From: Streblospio benedicti
Lineage: Eukaryota; Annelida; Polychaeta; Spionida; Spionidae
Reading direction: 5' to 3'
Assembly: GCA_019095985.1 (NCBI GenBank)
Contig: CM032669.1
Coordinates: 6,297,843 to 6,361,842, forward strand
Length of the DNA: 64,000 nt
The notes beneath the pieces were generated by a model. The model did no database searches, had not been told where the DNA came from, and saw only the letters and a list, made by a program, of their open reading frames with translations. Position numbers and translations under genes: made by a program. Positions 35,601 through 50,600 of the stretch are shown here, in pieces. Position 1 is the first letter of the stretch; every line of letters starts with the position of its first letter.

Positions 35601-38600
35601 CTAGATGAAAATTATAGTACGCATATCATGGTTTAGTAAATGAGTCAGTCATGCTTTTTGGGTTAAGAAATTATATATTCAAAGTGCAATATTGGTCAGA
35701 AATGAGACTTTTAAAAATGTACAGAGAGTATAATGTAGAACAATGCTATTGAAATAGGACAACTGGAATAAGTTAATGTTGGTTATTCTAGCACATCTAG
35801 CAAACATAGTAGAGTTTCTCTCTTAAGCACCCCTGAAAGAGCTGGTCTCTTTACTAATGTTCCTGTTAGTTTCTTTGTGAAGGATTAGGCCCGTGAAAAA
35901 CATGGAGGTTTTCTCTCTATAGAGGCTGGTCTAATTGAAGATTCTAACGTACAAATAATTCAACAATTCATCAGCTTTTTTAATGCTCTAAATAATCAAA
36001 ATCAGATTTCAAATACATGGATGATAATTATCTGTGAAATACTTACATTATAAGCTGGGTATTCTATGAGCTGTTTCAGATTAAAATCATTGAAATATAT
36101 TTCCACTTGAAGCAAATTTTTGTGGTAAACTTCTGTGTCATTAGACAAAGTCAAATGATATATCTTTGGAGCCAGCGTTTTAACAATTCCATCCTGCAAA
36201 GAGAGTATACGTATGAAAAAAATACATATGATAGTCTACAACGTCAACATTTTTGTTAATCAAAATATATGATTGAAATGTAGCTTTTCCACATTCAAAT
36301 GGTGACAACTTGAAAAATCTTACTTTGTGTCTCTCACTAGGCCACATAGATGTAGAAATTTGAGTTTCGTAGTATTCTTCTCTGTAATATAAATGAACAA
36401 ACGCAACAAAAATAGATTCACCTAATACAACAATAAAAGGCCAATGTACGTGTAGGCCATCATGAATAGAATCAAATATAAAAACAAAACAAAAAAAACT
36501 AACAAAATAAAAATAAAAATAAGTCTCAACCCTAAAATATAAAAAATTGTAAGTACTTACTCACAAAGATTTGTACATTCGTAAAGGCAGTCCAATTTAC
36601 CATAGATGTATTTTTGCTGAATACCATGTTTGCATAAATCTGAAAATAGGAGCGCAACGCATTGATTGCTGTAGTATTTCTTTGATAGTCATCTAACTTT
36701 GCTACAAAAAAATTACCGTAGAAAAATGTGCAAAATTCATATCTGGCAAGGAAAACTAGCATTTTACTTTGTATCCTCCAGATCTTAACAGTTGTCAAAT
36801 AGTGTTTTAGTACATATCACAACAACTAGCAATGCATAACAGAAGATCAATTATGAATAACTGCAGAACAGTGAGATTAAAATTAGAAGATCAATTGATG
36901 CAAGCACCAAATTTCTACCTTGTTCTTCATTGGTCACACTGCACACAGGAACTTCTTTGTAGTTGAAAGCGCGTCCAAAACGTGGTAAGTAGACGTCAGA
37001 GCAGTTACAGTGCTCTATCAGGGTCTTCTGGTAGCAAGTCTTAAAACATCCCTGTAAACACCATAGGATCATCAACCCGATGAAACTAACCACATTTTCA
37101 AATAAAGTTTCAACTGTTTTCAAATAATTGGCGACGGTTACCTAAGGGATGATGTACATTTTGTCACACTCTGCAAAAGTGAAACAGTGTTCTCTTTTTT
37201 CTGGAGCCTCTCCCTACCCCCCTAAAGTGGAAATATCAGATGTGTGACATAATAGAAAAACATATACACAGTGCTAGATATCTAACATTGTGTTACCCGG
37301 TAGTAACACAGAAACTGTCATATACACCTCACACTTGCGACGTTTCGTGGACTCACGTCCACTTCTACTAGCTCTTCTGCACTGAAGGTGAGTCCACGAA
37401 ACGTCGCAAGTGCGAGGTGAATATGACAGTTTCGGTGTCACTAACACAATCTTAGTTATCTAGCATGACGAATCCAGAAGCTATGAAAATTCTTCTTCAT
37501 GGCATCTACACAGTGTTTCGCGTTCCGTGACATCATTTATTTAAATATTACTTTTGTATACATATACAATGATATTTAATGTGTACACTAACATAAAAAT
37601 TGCATGATGATAATATCCTAGCTGTCTACAATGCATTTTTTTGTGTTTCAAATATAGCTTTTTTGCGACATCACCTATTCAAAAATTACTTTTGCGTGAA
37701 TATAAAACAATACTCAGTATAAACACATTTACTATAAATACAAAGTATAAATACAAACTTAAACATAGAAATTACATAACATATCCGCGGCTGTCCATTG
37801 TTCACTTCTATTTTGTTTTATATGGCGAGTTAGTTCCTTATTGAAGAAAGTCTCCTCTTTGATAAAATGTTTATTCAAAAGGAGACTTTCTTCATGATTG
37901 ACATGTTAAACAAAGTTTAAAAGACATTACATAAGTAGAACTAATAGGTCATGTCTCTGACATGTCTAGGACAGTTGTCACACAAATCAACAGTACCTAA
38001 TCCGACCAACATATACTTAATACTATTCACACAATAAACAATAATACCAATAATATCAATCATACATACATACAGTGAATAAATGGTAATAGTCTCATAT
38101 CATTACATGTCGAAAAAGCTCATCTTGGAGGAAGATTTACGGACTCAAAGCTAAATCCATTTTCCCGATTCCGGCTCATACTGTTTTGGGGGTCGACGTT
38201 CACGACGTGGACGAGACTGTGGTTCTGCCACATGTGAATTGACCTCTGACAAGAGTGATCCTGTTCCAGCTTGGGTTTGCAGCATATGGCACAGAACTGC
38301 CAGGTGCAGTGGCAGGCAAGTGGTCATCCACAAAGTTGGCAACATCTTCCTGTGGTGAGGGGGATGTGTAGGTGGCCTCGTGCTCATGCTGGGGAAGGGC
38401 TGCAGATGGCAATTCCTTATAGGTGTTGGGCGTCTTCCTCCAATCTTCCTCAAAGATGAGCTTTTCGGACTGGGGGGGATGTAATGATATGGGAATATTA
38501 CCATTTATTCACTGTTTATAATATGTATGTATGATTGATATTATTACACTTATGTTTTTGAAGTTTGTACTCTGTTGGAAATGTTAATTACCACAAATGC

Positions 38601-41600
38601 CACTTTCAGTAACAAAATTACATACAGTCCATTAGTTGCTGGTCCCCCTGCACTATCTTTACCACTTCTTTTTTTTCCTCTATGCATTAAATTATTGTGC
38701 TGGTCAAAAGTGGCTTTGCTATTAAAAATGTATTCACAGCCTGACTTGCATCTTGGTTCTGGAGCTGTTTTATTGCCTAGTGATGGACAATGGTCATCCA
38801 TATTGTCATCTGTTTTTCCAGCTAAACCTAGAGCAAGACTTTCTCGGAGATGCGACACTTCTAAGAAAGTCATAAAATGATCTTTGACTGTTAGTTGTGG
38901 TGTATGATTAAATGTACTAATACATAGAAATTTCATTATATCCTCATAGTGATGTCTTTTATATAGCAATGTAAACAAGTTGCTCTATTGCATTTAGAAA
39001 ATAAAAAAAAATATGATCAACGATCTATATGACTAATCAAAAATTTGATTTCATTTAATTCTGTTTGATATTCATTTTGCAATTTACGATTGAGATTGTT
39101 ACATGGTTTTGCCCTTTCTCTGCTCCTACTGCTGATCTTTTTAATTTTTAATATCCACTTTTTTCTAAAAACATATATCCTGATGGAATGATTTTGCTAT
39201 TTTGCAAAGGAAAATCATGGTCTAAATATGTTGGGGCATCTTCTTCCATAATTAAATTCATATGTCGGCTTACAGTAGGAGTTGTAGTTCCAACTAATGT
39301 GCTGACAGCAAGTTCAGAACTATACATTTTCAATCATAACTAAAAAATGGTAATGAATATCAACATAAAAATTATAGTAATGAAACGCTATTTTTTTGCC
39401 AGATTCTATTCGCAATTTTGATTATTCTGATCGGTTTACATACTTGTGAACACTTACATGAAAATGGCATTTTTCCAGTGTCTGTGAGAGACAGAGTCAG
39501 ACATTTTGAACAAGTCAAAATTGGGGATTAGACATCATGATTGGAACAGCCAAGTTTGTTTATATTTTTTGATTTGCATACACATTTGTTGTATCACCAA
39601 TTATGTGACTATCCATGTATGCAAATCAAAAATATAAACTGCTGTTCAATCTGTTACCTAATCCCCAATTTTGACTTGTTCAAAAATGTCTGACTCTGTC
39701 TCTTTACAGGCACTAGAAAAATGCCATTTTCATGTAAGTGTTCACTATTATGTAAACCAATCAGAATAATCAAAATTGCAATGTAGATCTGGCAAAAAAA
39801 TAGAATTTCATTCCTATAATTTTTATTTTGATATTCATTACCATTTTTTAGTTATGATTAAAAATGTGTAGTTCTGCACTTGCTGTCAGCACATTAATAT
39901 TTTGTTTTTGTCATCACAGCTGACACTATTGACACAATCTTTGAATTTTGCTCCAAATTCCAGTGCAAAATTAACTTGTGCATTGCAGAAGTGGGCATCT
40001 ACATGAGTTTTACGTTTATTGTTTAGTTTCTTTGGAACTCTGGCATGAATCAAACCTTTGTATCGGGCACTGGCACGATTTCCTTTGTTTGGTGGTTTAG
40101 AGAGATTGGGAACAGTTTTTATACTGAGACCCTTTTCTTCTAAACCAGATATAGTTTTCAGCAAATGATCTCTGACAGCTTTCAATGTAACACCACATAT
40201 ATTGGCTACATCGGTTCTGCGACAATCTTGAGCACTGAATGAATGTTGCGTTACAAATGTTATTGTTTCTTTCACTATTTCAGGAAATTGTTCATGTCTT
40301 GGAAATTTCCACACTATTTTTTAGCATATGTGTTTTGTCCAAAAAGTATTTCGGAAAAAGATAAGATAAGATAACTTTATTTCAGATGTATAACATACAT
40401 CCATATAAAACATAATAGTATATAAACATATGTACATAGATAGTATATTAAATACAGCTAAGAATACTGTTATTGGACAGATCGATTAAAAAGAAACAAC
40501 TTTCTAGTCCAACTATTATAACATCAAAAGTAAAATAAGAAGAATTTAAAATGCATGCGACAAGCGAATTGTTGCATTTTTCAAGTCTTGTTTTAAAACT
40601 GAATATATTTTTTCGTAAAATGATATTAAAATTATATCATTTTACGAAAAGAAACATCTGAATCTAAGCAAATACATTGGTCAAAACACATCTGCCATTG
40701 TGAGATACAATCATTGTTGGAAGATATTTTGTAATTTGCTTTCGTGATGCAAGCAAAAATTGTCCAGTTAGTTCAAATTGACCTACTTCGGCAATAAGTG
40801 ATTTGAGTGGGATTGCATTGGTATCCTCCATTATTGTGGCAGCATTTATGAGTTCGAAGATTGTAAGGAGATACATTTCATCATCAGTGACACACAACGC
40901 ATCAATCGCCTGAATCCATGTTTTGTCAAATCCCATGCATGTGCTAATGACAACTTCATCATTCATTCTTTTTCCTTTTTCGCAATTTAATCTGTGCATT
41001 GCGAATCTTTAAACATCTGCAAGCATCATTCAATTCTTCAGAGAGTGATGTCATTTTCAATAATACTATTCAGAAGTAGTTTCGCTTTCCAATTAATTGT
41101 TGTATGTTGGCTGATGCTAACATATTGCATTTTTCTAATTTAAAGCTGGTTATGCCTTTAAAGTTTGTTTTTAATCTTTGAAGTTTTTCATCAATTCTTC
41201 CTATGAGAATGCTTATTGCGCTATCCCTTTTTTTTCAAATTTGCTATAATTTGTTCGGTTATCCTTTTCCATGCTCTATAGGTTGAACATATATGCAAGT
41301 TTTTCCAACGACTGCCCGAATTCCAGTTGTGCTACCACATCCTATGATAATAGTGCCTCAGCATCAATGTCTATCATCTTCAGAAATGCCACTGTATTCA
41401 ACTGTGACCCATTCTCTTTATCTTCCCGAAGACTTTCTTCTCTGAGCCTGAAAGTATGAAGTGATTCTTAGTTTGTCCAAAGCTCATAAGGCATCTAACA
41501 CTTTTTTTGTAATGATTAAGATCACACTATGTTGAATATATATACTTCAAATCAATTTACCTACAATATATCATTATACATGTAGATATTTACTCAACAA

Positions 41601-44600
41601 TTAGATTATCATGGATCTAGTTAGATATTTAACATTTTCCATGACATTCAATTTTTATTTTATTTTATGTTCTATCTTTGTTGTTGAATATCAAATTAGC
41701 TAATTATCAAATTACAGTTAAAATTTCTTAAACATAATATATTTCGCAATCTTCATAGGTGCCTTTTGACACTAACTACTGTTTTGCAGTTAGTGTGAAA
41801 AGGCACCTATGAAGAGTGCAAAATATATTATGTTTAAGAAATTTTAACTGTAATTTGATATTTAGCTAATTTGAGATAGAACATAAAATAAAATAAAAGT
41901 GAGACCACATGTTGTTCACTACATGACAAGACTCTAACATGACATCCAAGTACACCTGAGTAACCTGTCAAAGTCATTGAGAACTATTTTTGGTGGTGAA
42001 TTCTATAATTGTATTCATAATACTTTGTTGACAATATAGAAAAATATTCAAGCACTTCATGTTATTTTACAAACTTATTGGCATGATCTGGATAAGTGCA
42101 GGCGTTGAAGAACTTGAATGTGCATTTTCGTCAATATGTCAATCTACACGAACTGTCTGCGGAATTATCTTTGGACTTGCAACCTTTTCCTCTTGTGGGT
42201 CCTAAATATGGAATATAAGCAGTGCTATTCAATGCTCAGTAATAATCTCAGTATCTATTTTCATGTATTAACTGTACCAATGAATGGATTTTAAGTCAAA
42301 TGAATATGTGATTTTGAAATATTTTGTTTGCCATTTTGTACAAAATTGCAAAAAAAAATTTTCTTTAAATTCTTATAAAATAAACAATGACAATATAAGT
42401 TATCAATTATTAATAAGTATTTGTAGGTAAAGTAATATAAAGTTAAATCAAATACCTTTTTTCCAAGCATGAACTGAAACAACATTTCACTGTTGTGTTT
42501 GTATATCCTCTTCCAATCATTATTGGCTTTTTTAAGAATTTTTCCTTACTGAGTTCTTTAGAAATATCCCAGACTTTGTTGATAAAGTTTTGATAATCCC
42601 CTTTAGGATTGGTATAAAACTTTGATTTTTTAAAAACATATCCAAAATAGTGTAGCTTGGTGTGACATTTTAAGACAATTTTGGAATACAGTGTTAATTC
42701 TTCACATTTTAAAATACATTTAACCATTTTTATAGGAATGGAACTGAATCTATAGGGGTTATGCTTTCTCAATTGACCAATGATTGCTCTGTGTACTAAT
42801 TATCAACTTAACTGCAGTGACCAGTGAAAAGTTTTGTTTTCTGGGATATTGAGTTTAACTGGTTAAGGTCAGAATTAATACCTTTTGACTGCCACTTCTA
42901 TTGTCTTTATTTGTAGCCCTGCTGGTAAAGTGACAAGGTTGCTTGGCCATAATCATTACAGAGCCATTCAACATTATTATTAAGAACATATTCTCTGACA
43001 TGAGTTGCTACATGACAACATGAGAAAATAAATAGAAATGGTAAATTTTGTTTGCTGAGATATTAAGCTTTACCTCTGAACGTGAGAGTTAATGCCTTTT
43101 GGCTGCCACTTCTATTGTTTTTATTTGTAGCCCTGCTGGTAAAGTGACAAGGCTTGATATTTGCTTGATTTGCAACACAAGAAAGCAATTAGAAATGGTT
43201 AATGTTGTAAGATATTAGCACTTATCTTCTTAATCATCTTAGTCTACCATTTTATATGAGCTATGTATATGAGATATTGTTTTTTGAGATGATTGAATAA
43301 CTCAGTTCATTTGCATTTATATTGACATATATATTTCGTAGTTGTATAGTTAGATCTCTGATGTGTAACGCTTAGTGAATCATCACTTTTTAATATACAT
43401 CATTTTAGTCACAAACATTTTTTGGAACCACAACGTCCAGAATATTTCAAAACACACGTCAAATTTTATAACTTACTCTTAATTTTGTATCTGATTTTTT
43501 TATTTCTATAAAATTTGGGTTTCTCTATTTCTGTAGTTAAGACATGCATCTTAAGTGAATTTTAGTATGAACAAAAGGTATAACGTGAGGTCTATTGGAA
43601 CACTTCTATCATGACACAGTGCATTGTGACACTGGTTGAATAGATACAAATTCATATGGATCTTCACACTCTTGTTGAGGATCAAATGACTTTAATTTGT
43701 GTAGCATTGTAAACTTAGGTTAAGCTGATATCCTTATTCTCCAAAAGTCCAGAAGCAATGTATTTACAAACATGATTTTTACAGAAAAACAACATGATTA
43801 CAGCAGTTGGCAAACTATATGAACAATGCACTTTCAATTGTAGTCTGTCAAAGATTTTCTTTAAATTTTGGAAATAAATGAGTGCATTATGGATATTGCA
43901 AAAGACATGGAACCCAGCAAGGAACATTCAGTGTAAAACATGCAAAAAGTTCTTCATATTGATAGATCTCGTGTATCACAGGAAAAAAGGTTGCCTGAGA
44001 ACAGATACAATGCAATGTAAAATAAATGAAAAGGTGTTAGACTGCAATAGTGAACTAGATAGAAACAATCAAGTCACTGGCAAGGTTGATTCTCAGAGCT
44101 GCACTCTTAACACATCTGTAAGTCCAAGTCATCACGGTGATCACCTTGTAACTAAACATAAGGGGAAAACCCGATACACATGTGCGTTTTGTGATAAAGC
44201 CTTTTTGTACCAAAATAAGTTGACGATTCACATGAGAACTCACACGGGTGAGAAACCTTATGAGTGTAGTGAATGTCGCAAGTGTTTTAGCACTAGGGAC
44301 AACTTGATTGTACACATGAGAAACCACACTGGGGAGAAACCTCATAAGTGTAGTGAATGTGGGAAAGGCTTTAATCAAAGTACAAAATTGACCATCCATA
44401 TAAGAAGTCACACGGGAGAGAAACCATACACGTGTAGAGAATGTGATAGGAGTTTTAGCCAACGTAGCAGCTTGGATATCCATATGAGAACTCATACTGG
44501 TGAGAAACCTTATATATGCAGTGAATGTGGAAGAGGTTTTACTGTCGGATGCAACTTGAAAAGCCACTTGAAAGTCCACAGTGGGCAGGGATCTGGCGTG

Positions 44601-47600
44601 AGACATTAATATGAAATAGCATAGAATGACTTATTGTAGCGGCTAGGCTAGGAAACATGCAATAGTCAATTAGAAGAAAAGCTGTGTGTGAGCTCAATGT
44701 TCACACGAGTAATATAGTCAAAGATGTGCGTAAAAGTGTACACAGACATAGTTCTGATTGCTGAACTATGCACAAATCATACATGTACATGGATTAGGAG
44801 TTTTTATTGGGGAATTTGTCAATAAGTGAACATCAAGCTCTGGAGGGTATTTATGGAGAATGCTGCTTGTGCTGAAATGTGGTCTCCAACAGAGATTTAA
44901 GATGTGAAGAGATTAACGCTCTTTGAAACAATAGACTCGCTGTTTACACGAGCTGAAAGGTGTCCATTATATGATGACAAGTGCAGGAATTCTATGTATT
45001 TACGCTTTTGGGCATTTCATTTTCAGAAATGCAATAATATTTTGCATAATTTTAGTTGAAATGTAATTGCTGAGACTTTGGTTCCTGCAATTATAGTAAC
45101 AGTTAATGCCTTTTGGATGATCAATCACTATTCATGGATGTATGGGCGAAAATCTTATAAATTGTCTCATATATATTTGTAAAGAGATTCATTTGATTTC
45201 TTTTTTCTATCAACAAGTAACACTAATTTTGTGATAAATCCTTAAAAAACTTACTATATTGTCTTAATATTTTCGGACATTTTCAATGTCCATCGTCTGA
45301 GACTTTTCTGTCACCAGGTGGCAGCACGTGACAGAAGTAGAAGTGCCTACGAAGTTGCCTACGACAACCTTCTGAGACCTAGGGCAGCCCCAAACCACCG
45401 CGCGCGCCCTCAACCACCCCCCAACAAACACTGACCTACTTCTACTTCTGTCATGTGCTGCCACCTGGTGACAGAAAAGTTTCAGACGATGGACATTGAA
45501 ATGTCCGAAAATATTAAGACAATATAGTAAGTTTTTTTTAAGGATTTATCACAAAATTAGTGGAGGTTTAATATTAATATAGATTACTCATAACATTGTC
45601 AATGCATGGGCCTATGATTAAATTAGCAACAGGATGAATGATGAATCATATGAAAAAATAAGAATTTTTAGCACTCGTGAAAAAATCTTGGACCATATAT
45701 AAAAAAAAGAAAAAAAAAGTGGAATATCAGAAACTTGACCAAACGCCCTCCCCCCCTAGGCCAGTAAAAAATGACATCAACTTAGACATTTTCAATAACA
45801 GCCAAATTTTTATTCTATGTTTAAATATAGGTTTTGTTTGTTCAGAATCTGAAATTTTCACCAATTCCACCCATAGCATTTTTTCTATGGGTGATTTTAG
45901 ATCACGATGCACCCCTCGGGGGTGGGTTATATATGAAAAAAGTCAACTTTGTCCTAGAGACTTCATCTTTTTTTTAAATGTGCAGAATTGCATGCCCAAA
46001 ATATTTCATAAAAGAACTCGTACCCTAAAATTGCTCCTGCATACCACAAATTGTCAACCCCTCTCGCCCCCCACCCCCCGAGACCCAAACACACACACAC
46101 ACACAGACACTTTAATTACTGTTTTTATTGAGAAAAACCGTAGTGGGGGTGGGGGTTGGCTTGGCCCTATTAGCATTTAATTAAGTCGCCAATAAGTATG
46201 ACGACTCCCAAACACATTTATAACTATCGAGTTAGAACCAGCACCTACAATACAACAGTTAAATCACTGTCAGTCTTAAATATAAAAAAATATAATGTTC
46301 ACAAAACTGTTTAAGGCATACAGATTTAAATACAAAATACAGAGTAACCAGTCGATAGGTTGAAATGGATACATCGATAATTTTAATTTTATCAATTGTT
46401 GTCCACGAAACACAATTCTAACCTATTTCTAGTACACCAGTACCTAATACTATAAATTTAGATTCTATACATAACGATCTCTAACGCAGCATTAAGATAC
46501 GTCTGGCCTTCTCAATGTGGGACACTGTTCCACGTTTGCGGAGCGTAACAAAATGTACATCATCCCGAAGTCTAATTGTATCAGTCTAAATATAATAATG
46601 CGCGTGCAAAATCAAAGGCTCATAAATCTGTTAGAAGTACAGCAAAACATCATTAAGATCGCTAAAGGAACTGGTTTAAAGTGGTCTCAATTGAGAAGTG
46701 GTCTCTCTATGGAGGTTCATGTTGGACTCTTTGTGGAGAATTTGGAATGAGAGAAACGGTCTTTATTATAGATGTGCAGTCTTAATGAGTTTTCACAGTA
46801 CCCAATGAAAGTGTAGATGTACATACTGATTTGCTGTACTTCACTTCACTGTAGAATTCGGCAAACACATCTTTCCTGGTGTCTTTTTCATCTGTCGTGC
46901 AGTTTCCATAAGGTTTCGACTTACGATGAACAGATACCTGACAGTTTAATCAAATCAGTAACGTGTTAGTGCCGATTCGAAAAGGAATTAGCAAATTAAA
47001 CATTTATTACAATGAAAATTGTAATATGGGTATACCCAGGAAGCATTATTTTTCAACCCCGTTTTTAGTGAATTTACACTGGATATTTCAAATGAAGCAA
47101 AAATTACTTCTAACGTCAACAATTCTTTCATTTCGCAACGTTTCCAACAACGTTATAAACGGTGCACCCCCCCCCCCCAGTTTCATGTATGGTAGTGCAG
47201 CTGTCACTGATTTTTAAAATACACTCTTATATACCAGATAGCATGGATATGATCACATTCAAATATGTAACAAATCATATTTTCTTGAAAGTGCAGAGTG
47301 CATCAGCTTTTTACACTAAATTTCTGAATCCAATCCATTTATTAAACTATCAGGGGTAATACAGTTCTGAGCATACATCCACACTCTCAGGAATAAATGA
47401 CATTCATTACTGACACTATTCATATCCCCAAGGACTCTCTGTGGTAAAATAGTTGTCAGGGACTGCCAACGATCATTAAGTCATGTAAGGGGTCATGTAG
47501 TTCTTGGGAAATACGATGGGACGGGTCACTTATGTTTGTGCAGATATTTTTTTCTTGGCTGTGGCTGGTTTTAGCAACGCCTATTCATATTAATAAGATG

Positions 47601-50600
47601 GCAACAATTTACATATTCTCAAGCAATTTACACTGTAATACTGTGAAGTTATCATCTGGCTTGTCTCTCCATACCTTTCTCACACCTATGGACGTGAGTT
47701 GTCCGGGTGTGAGCATGATACTGTCATCTCCCGGGTGAGGCATCGACCTGAAAATCACAGGGAAGTACTGAAGAGCAAGTACTCATTGTACCTGTCAACT
47801 CACAAATTCATGAACCTTTGAAGTGTTAAATGCAATGCCAGATCCAGGTTTTTAGAAAGGGGGGGGGGCGCACTTCAGGGATTTCGTGGGTTTCGTACAC
47901 GCGATCGATGGCAGACGTAAAAAACATATGAAAACTTTGGTGAAAAAAGGGGTGTGTGTGTGTGTGTGTGGGTTTCACCCCCTGAATCTGGCAGTGAAAT
48001 GAACTGCTATTGATGTCATTATCATTATTACGTCATGATAGCTGCAATAACCCCTTTAATTCTGAGCTTGTAGCCATTAAGTTTTAGCTGGCTGTAGTAC
48101 AGTTAAAAGTTACAAAACAGGTGACTAAAAGATCGAATAAAAGTGGTATTCACTTTATATTTCATGTATTCATTTGTATCTTTGTTCAACTGTAAGATGT
48201 GTTTCATGATAAGACATGAGCGAGAATGGTGGATTATCTACACCACCAATGTTGATTTTGAAGCAGTTTATAAATTTGCGGCATATGTCATGAAATGCAG
48301 CCACACAGTTTGTATAGTGAAAAAAAATAACAATTTATTAAAAATAGATCATCGAGCAACGTACTTATAGCCGTGAATGACCACTTTCGCCCCCGCAGCG
48401 CCCCCTATGGTTGGAGTGTAGTCGTCTTGCCCGATGTTCATGGTGACTATGAGACCTAAAGATAAAATTCTGATGCTTGTCACTCAAAGTTTATATTCTT
48501 ATTTTGTTTTCAATTGTAGTATCTTCATTGCAGTTAAAGCGGGTATGATTGGAGTTAAATATTGACAGATGAGGAGTGACAGGATTAACTGATAGCCATA
48601 GTTTTTAAATTCATAATCAGATGTTAACTCTTTCACATCAATACATATGCTTATCAGCACACATTGCCGTACAAAACCTGCTTTTTTCTTTTTTTTTTAG
48701 CATAAAAGACTCTCCACTCTCATCACTAGGATATTGATTTAATCGGTCTTTACAGGGAATCTAGATATCTTAATTCCAAGCACATCGAGGAATCTAGGTC
48801 TGCTCATTTGTTTCTGAAAAATGTCCAACTCTGGCTATTTTTTTCATAAAAAACCATTATCTCACCAAATTTGCTTCCGATCCTATGAATCTTCAGTTGC
48901 TCCCGAGTCGTGTTCCATCCAGAATTAAAGATGTAACAGTTACCAAACGCATTGTGGTTAAACTGGACAAAATCACTACAATGTAGTAAATACCGCATCA
49001 CAACAACTGAATTTCTGTTCTATAAAATATAACAATATTTACCAGGGTACATGGCAATCAAGATGGTGTGTATAAATCAGAAATACACATTTAAAAATGC
49101 TGCAAACAACTAAACCTATGTGATTACATTATTTGAAACTTCTACCATGCATGAAGGTTTTTATATAAAGAAAAATACCTTTCAACACAGTTTGCGCCTT
49201 CATACATACAGTCAAGTATTAGCTCATACTTAGAATAGCCCAGAGAAGTCTTCACGGTATTGTTGAAGACAGAAACACGTTCGATGAACTCCTCTTGTTT
49301 GGAAAAATCCTGTCTCAAAGGTCGTTTCTCTGGAAACTCTGGATTTAATGTTGGAGGAATAGTGGTAGTAGTTGATGGCAATGTCGTGCTTGTCTTTTTA
49401 GTTGTCTGTGGTGATGTCGCAATCGTGGTTGTTGTCACTTTGGTTGTTTTCATAGTGGTCGTTTCAGTAGTGTGTTCATCAATATCTGTTGGGTTAGTTT
49501 GTTCTGTGGTAGATATTATTTCGTCCGATGTACCTGGCAGTGCAGGTTCTGTTGTAAGGTCTGTTGTAGCTTCTACGGTAGAATCCATAGTAGCCTCATT
49601 TGTTGTAGCCTCCATAATAGCTTCTGTGGTAGCTGACTCTGTAGCTTCTGTCGTAAAATCTGCTGCTGTAGTTTCTTCTCTTGTAACTTCTTCTGTACCT
49701 GTTTCTGTAGTAGCTTCTGCTGTAGCTTCCTCTGTCATAGCCTCTGTAGTCATTGCTTCTGTAGTAGCGTCTTCTATGACAGACTCTGTAGTGGCTTCTT
49801 CAATAGTAGTTTCTTCTACCATATCTGCTTCTGTAGTAGCTTCTGCTGTAGCTGCTTCTGTAGTGGCTTCTTCAGTAGTATCTTCTTCGGTGGTTAAATC
49901 ATTCTGTATTCCCTCTGTAGTTGAATCTTCAGTTGTGATACCTTCATCTATTATTGTAAGTTCTACTGCTTTTGTATCTTAAACGCAGAGAAACAGAATT
50001 AAGTGAAAGACTGTCAGTCTAAAAAATATACAGAGCAAAATAAACTCAAACTGCAAATGTGACATGATAGTTACCTATTATTTCACAAAGAATTAATGCC
50101 TTTGTGATAGACACATCAGTGCTTGAGTACCAGGTGTGATTGTCTGAAAGCATTGCTACAGCGTAACCACCTTTCGAGCTGCTCACATCCCAGTTGGTAT
50201 AGTTGTAGACGGGAAAGTCAATAGTGAGGGTTGCGTCGTACGCATCATTCAGGATTGGCAGCCAGTAGTAGTCATCACTGCAACAAAATCTTATTGAAAG
50301 ATGGCAGGTGAAGGAGGTAGAGCAGCAGGACCAGCAGAATGAGAAATAGAAAAAAAACGAATAAGAAACAACAGTACTGTTAAAAATGTATGTTTAATTT
50401 TATCCTGGGTTTTTAATCATGATTGTAAGCAGAATATTTATTAGATACCTGGTAAGAATCTGCCTGTTTATTGTCTGCGAGACTTGCGATGATGTCGCAT
50501 CACCTTCATCGGGCCAATTGAAAACCTCAGATGGTCACATGACTAACATGATGGTGACAGTCATGTGGGCAGAAGGAACAAGTATACGGCAGGCAACTAA

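Larger units (their letters stand above)
38550..42772 (-). pseudogene. Decayed transposon-like gene with C2H2 finger, several coding blocks
   Basis: Blocks, read leftward: 42443-42772, about 41030-41460 (weak), 40664-40999, 39886-40314, 39148-39333 and 38550-38978. They share strand, order and spacing of one gene. The 39886 block ends [14 protein letters not shown] and the 39148 block has [13 protein letters not shown]...[10 protein letters not shown] recall the DDK...LDHDFP...IPSGY order from uncharacterised repetitive invertebrate proteins, possibly transposases. The 38550 block has a single zinc-finger-like [15 protein letters not shown]...H. Two foldbacks (39290-39905 and 41640-41900) lie inside, and the blocks cannot be joined cleanly. 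It sits in a gene B intron. Family assignment is inference. Confidence 0.5.

Noticed and set aside
44055-44606. Minus-strand ORF of 183 residues
   Set aside because: It is the antisense shadow of the zinc-finger gene.
45677-46180. Plus-strand ORF of 167 residues
   Set aside because: Low-complexity K-rich start and P/T-rich end from simple repeats; no domain, and it lies in a gene B intron.
49260-49982. Long plus-strand Val/Ser-rich ORF of 240 residues
   Set aside because: It is the antisense shadow of the Thr/Glu-rich linker exon; repeats of three bases keep both strands open.
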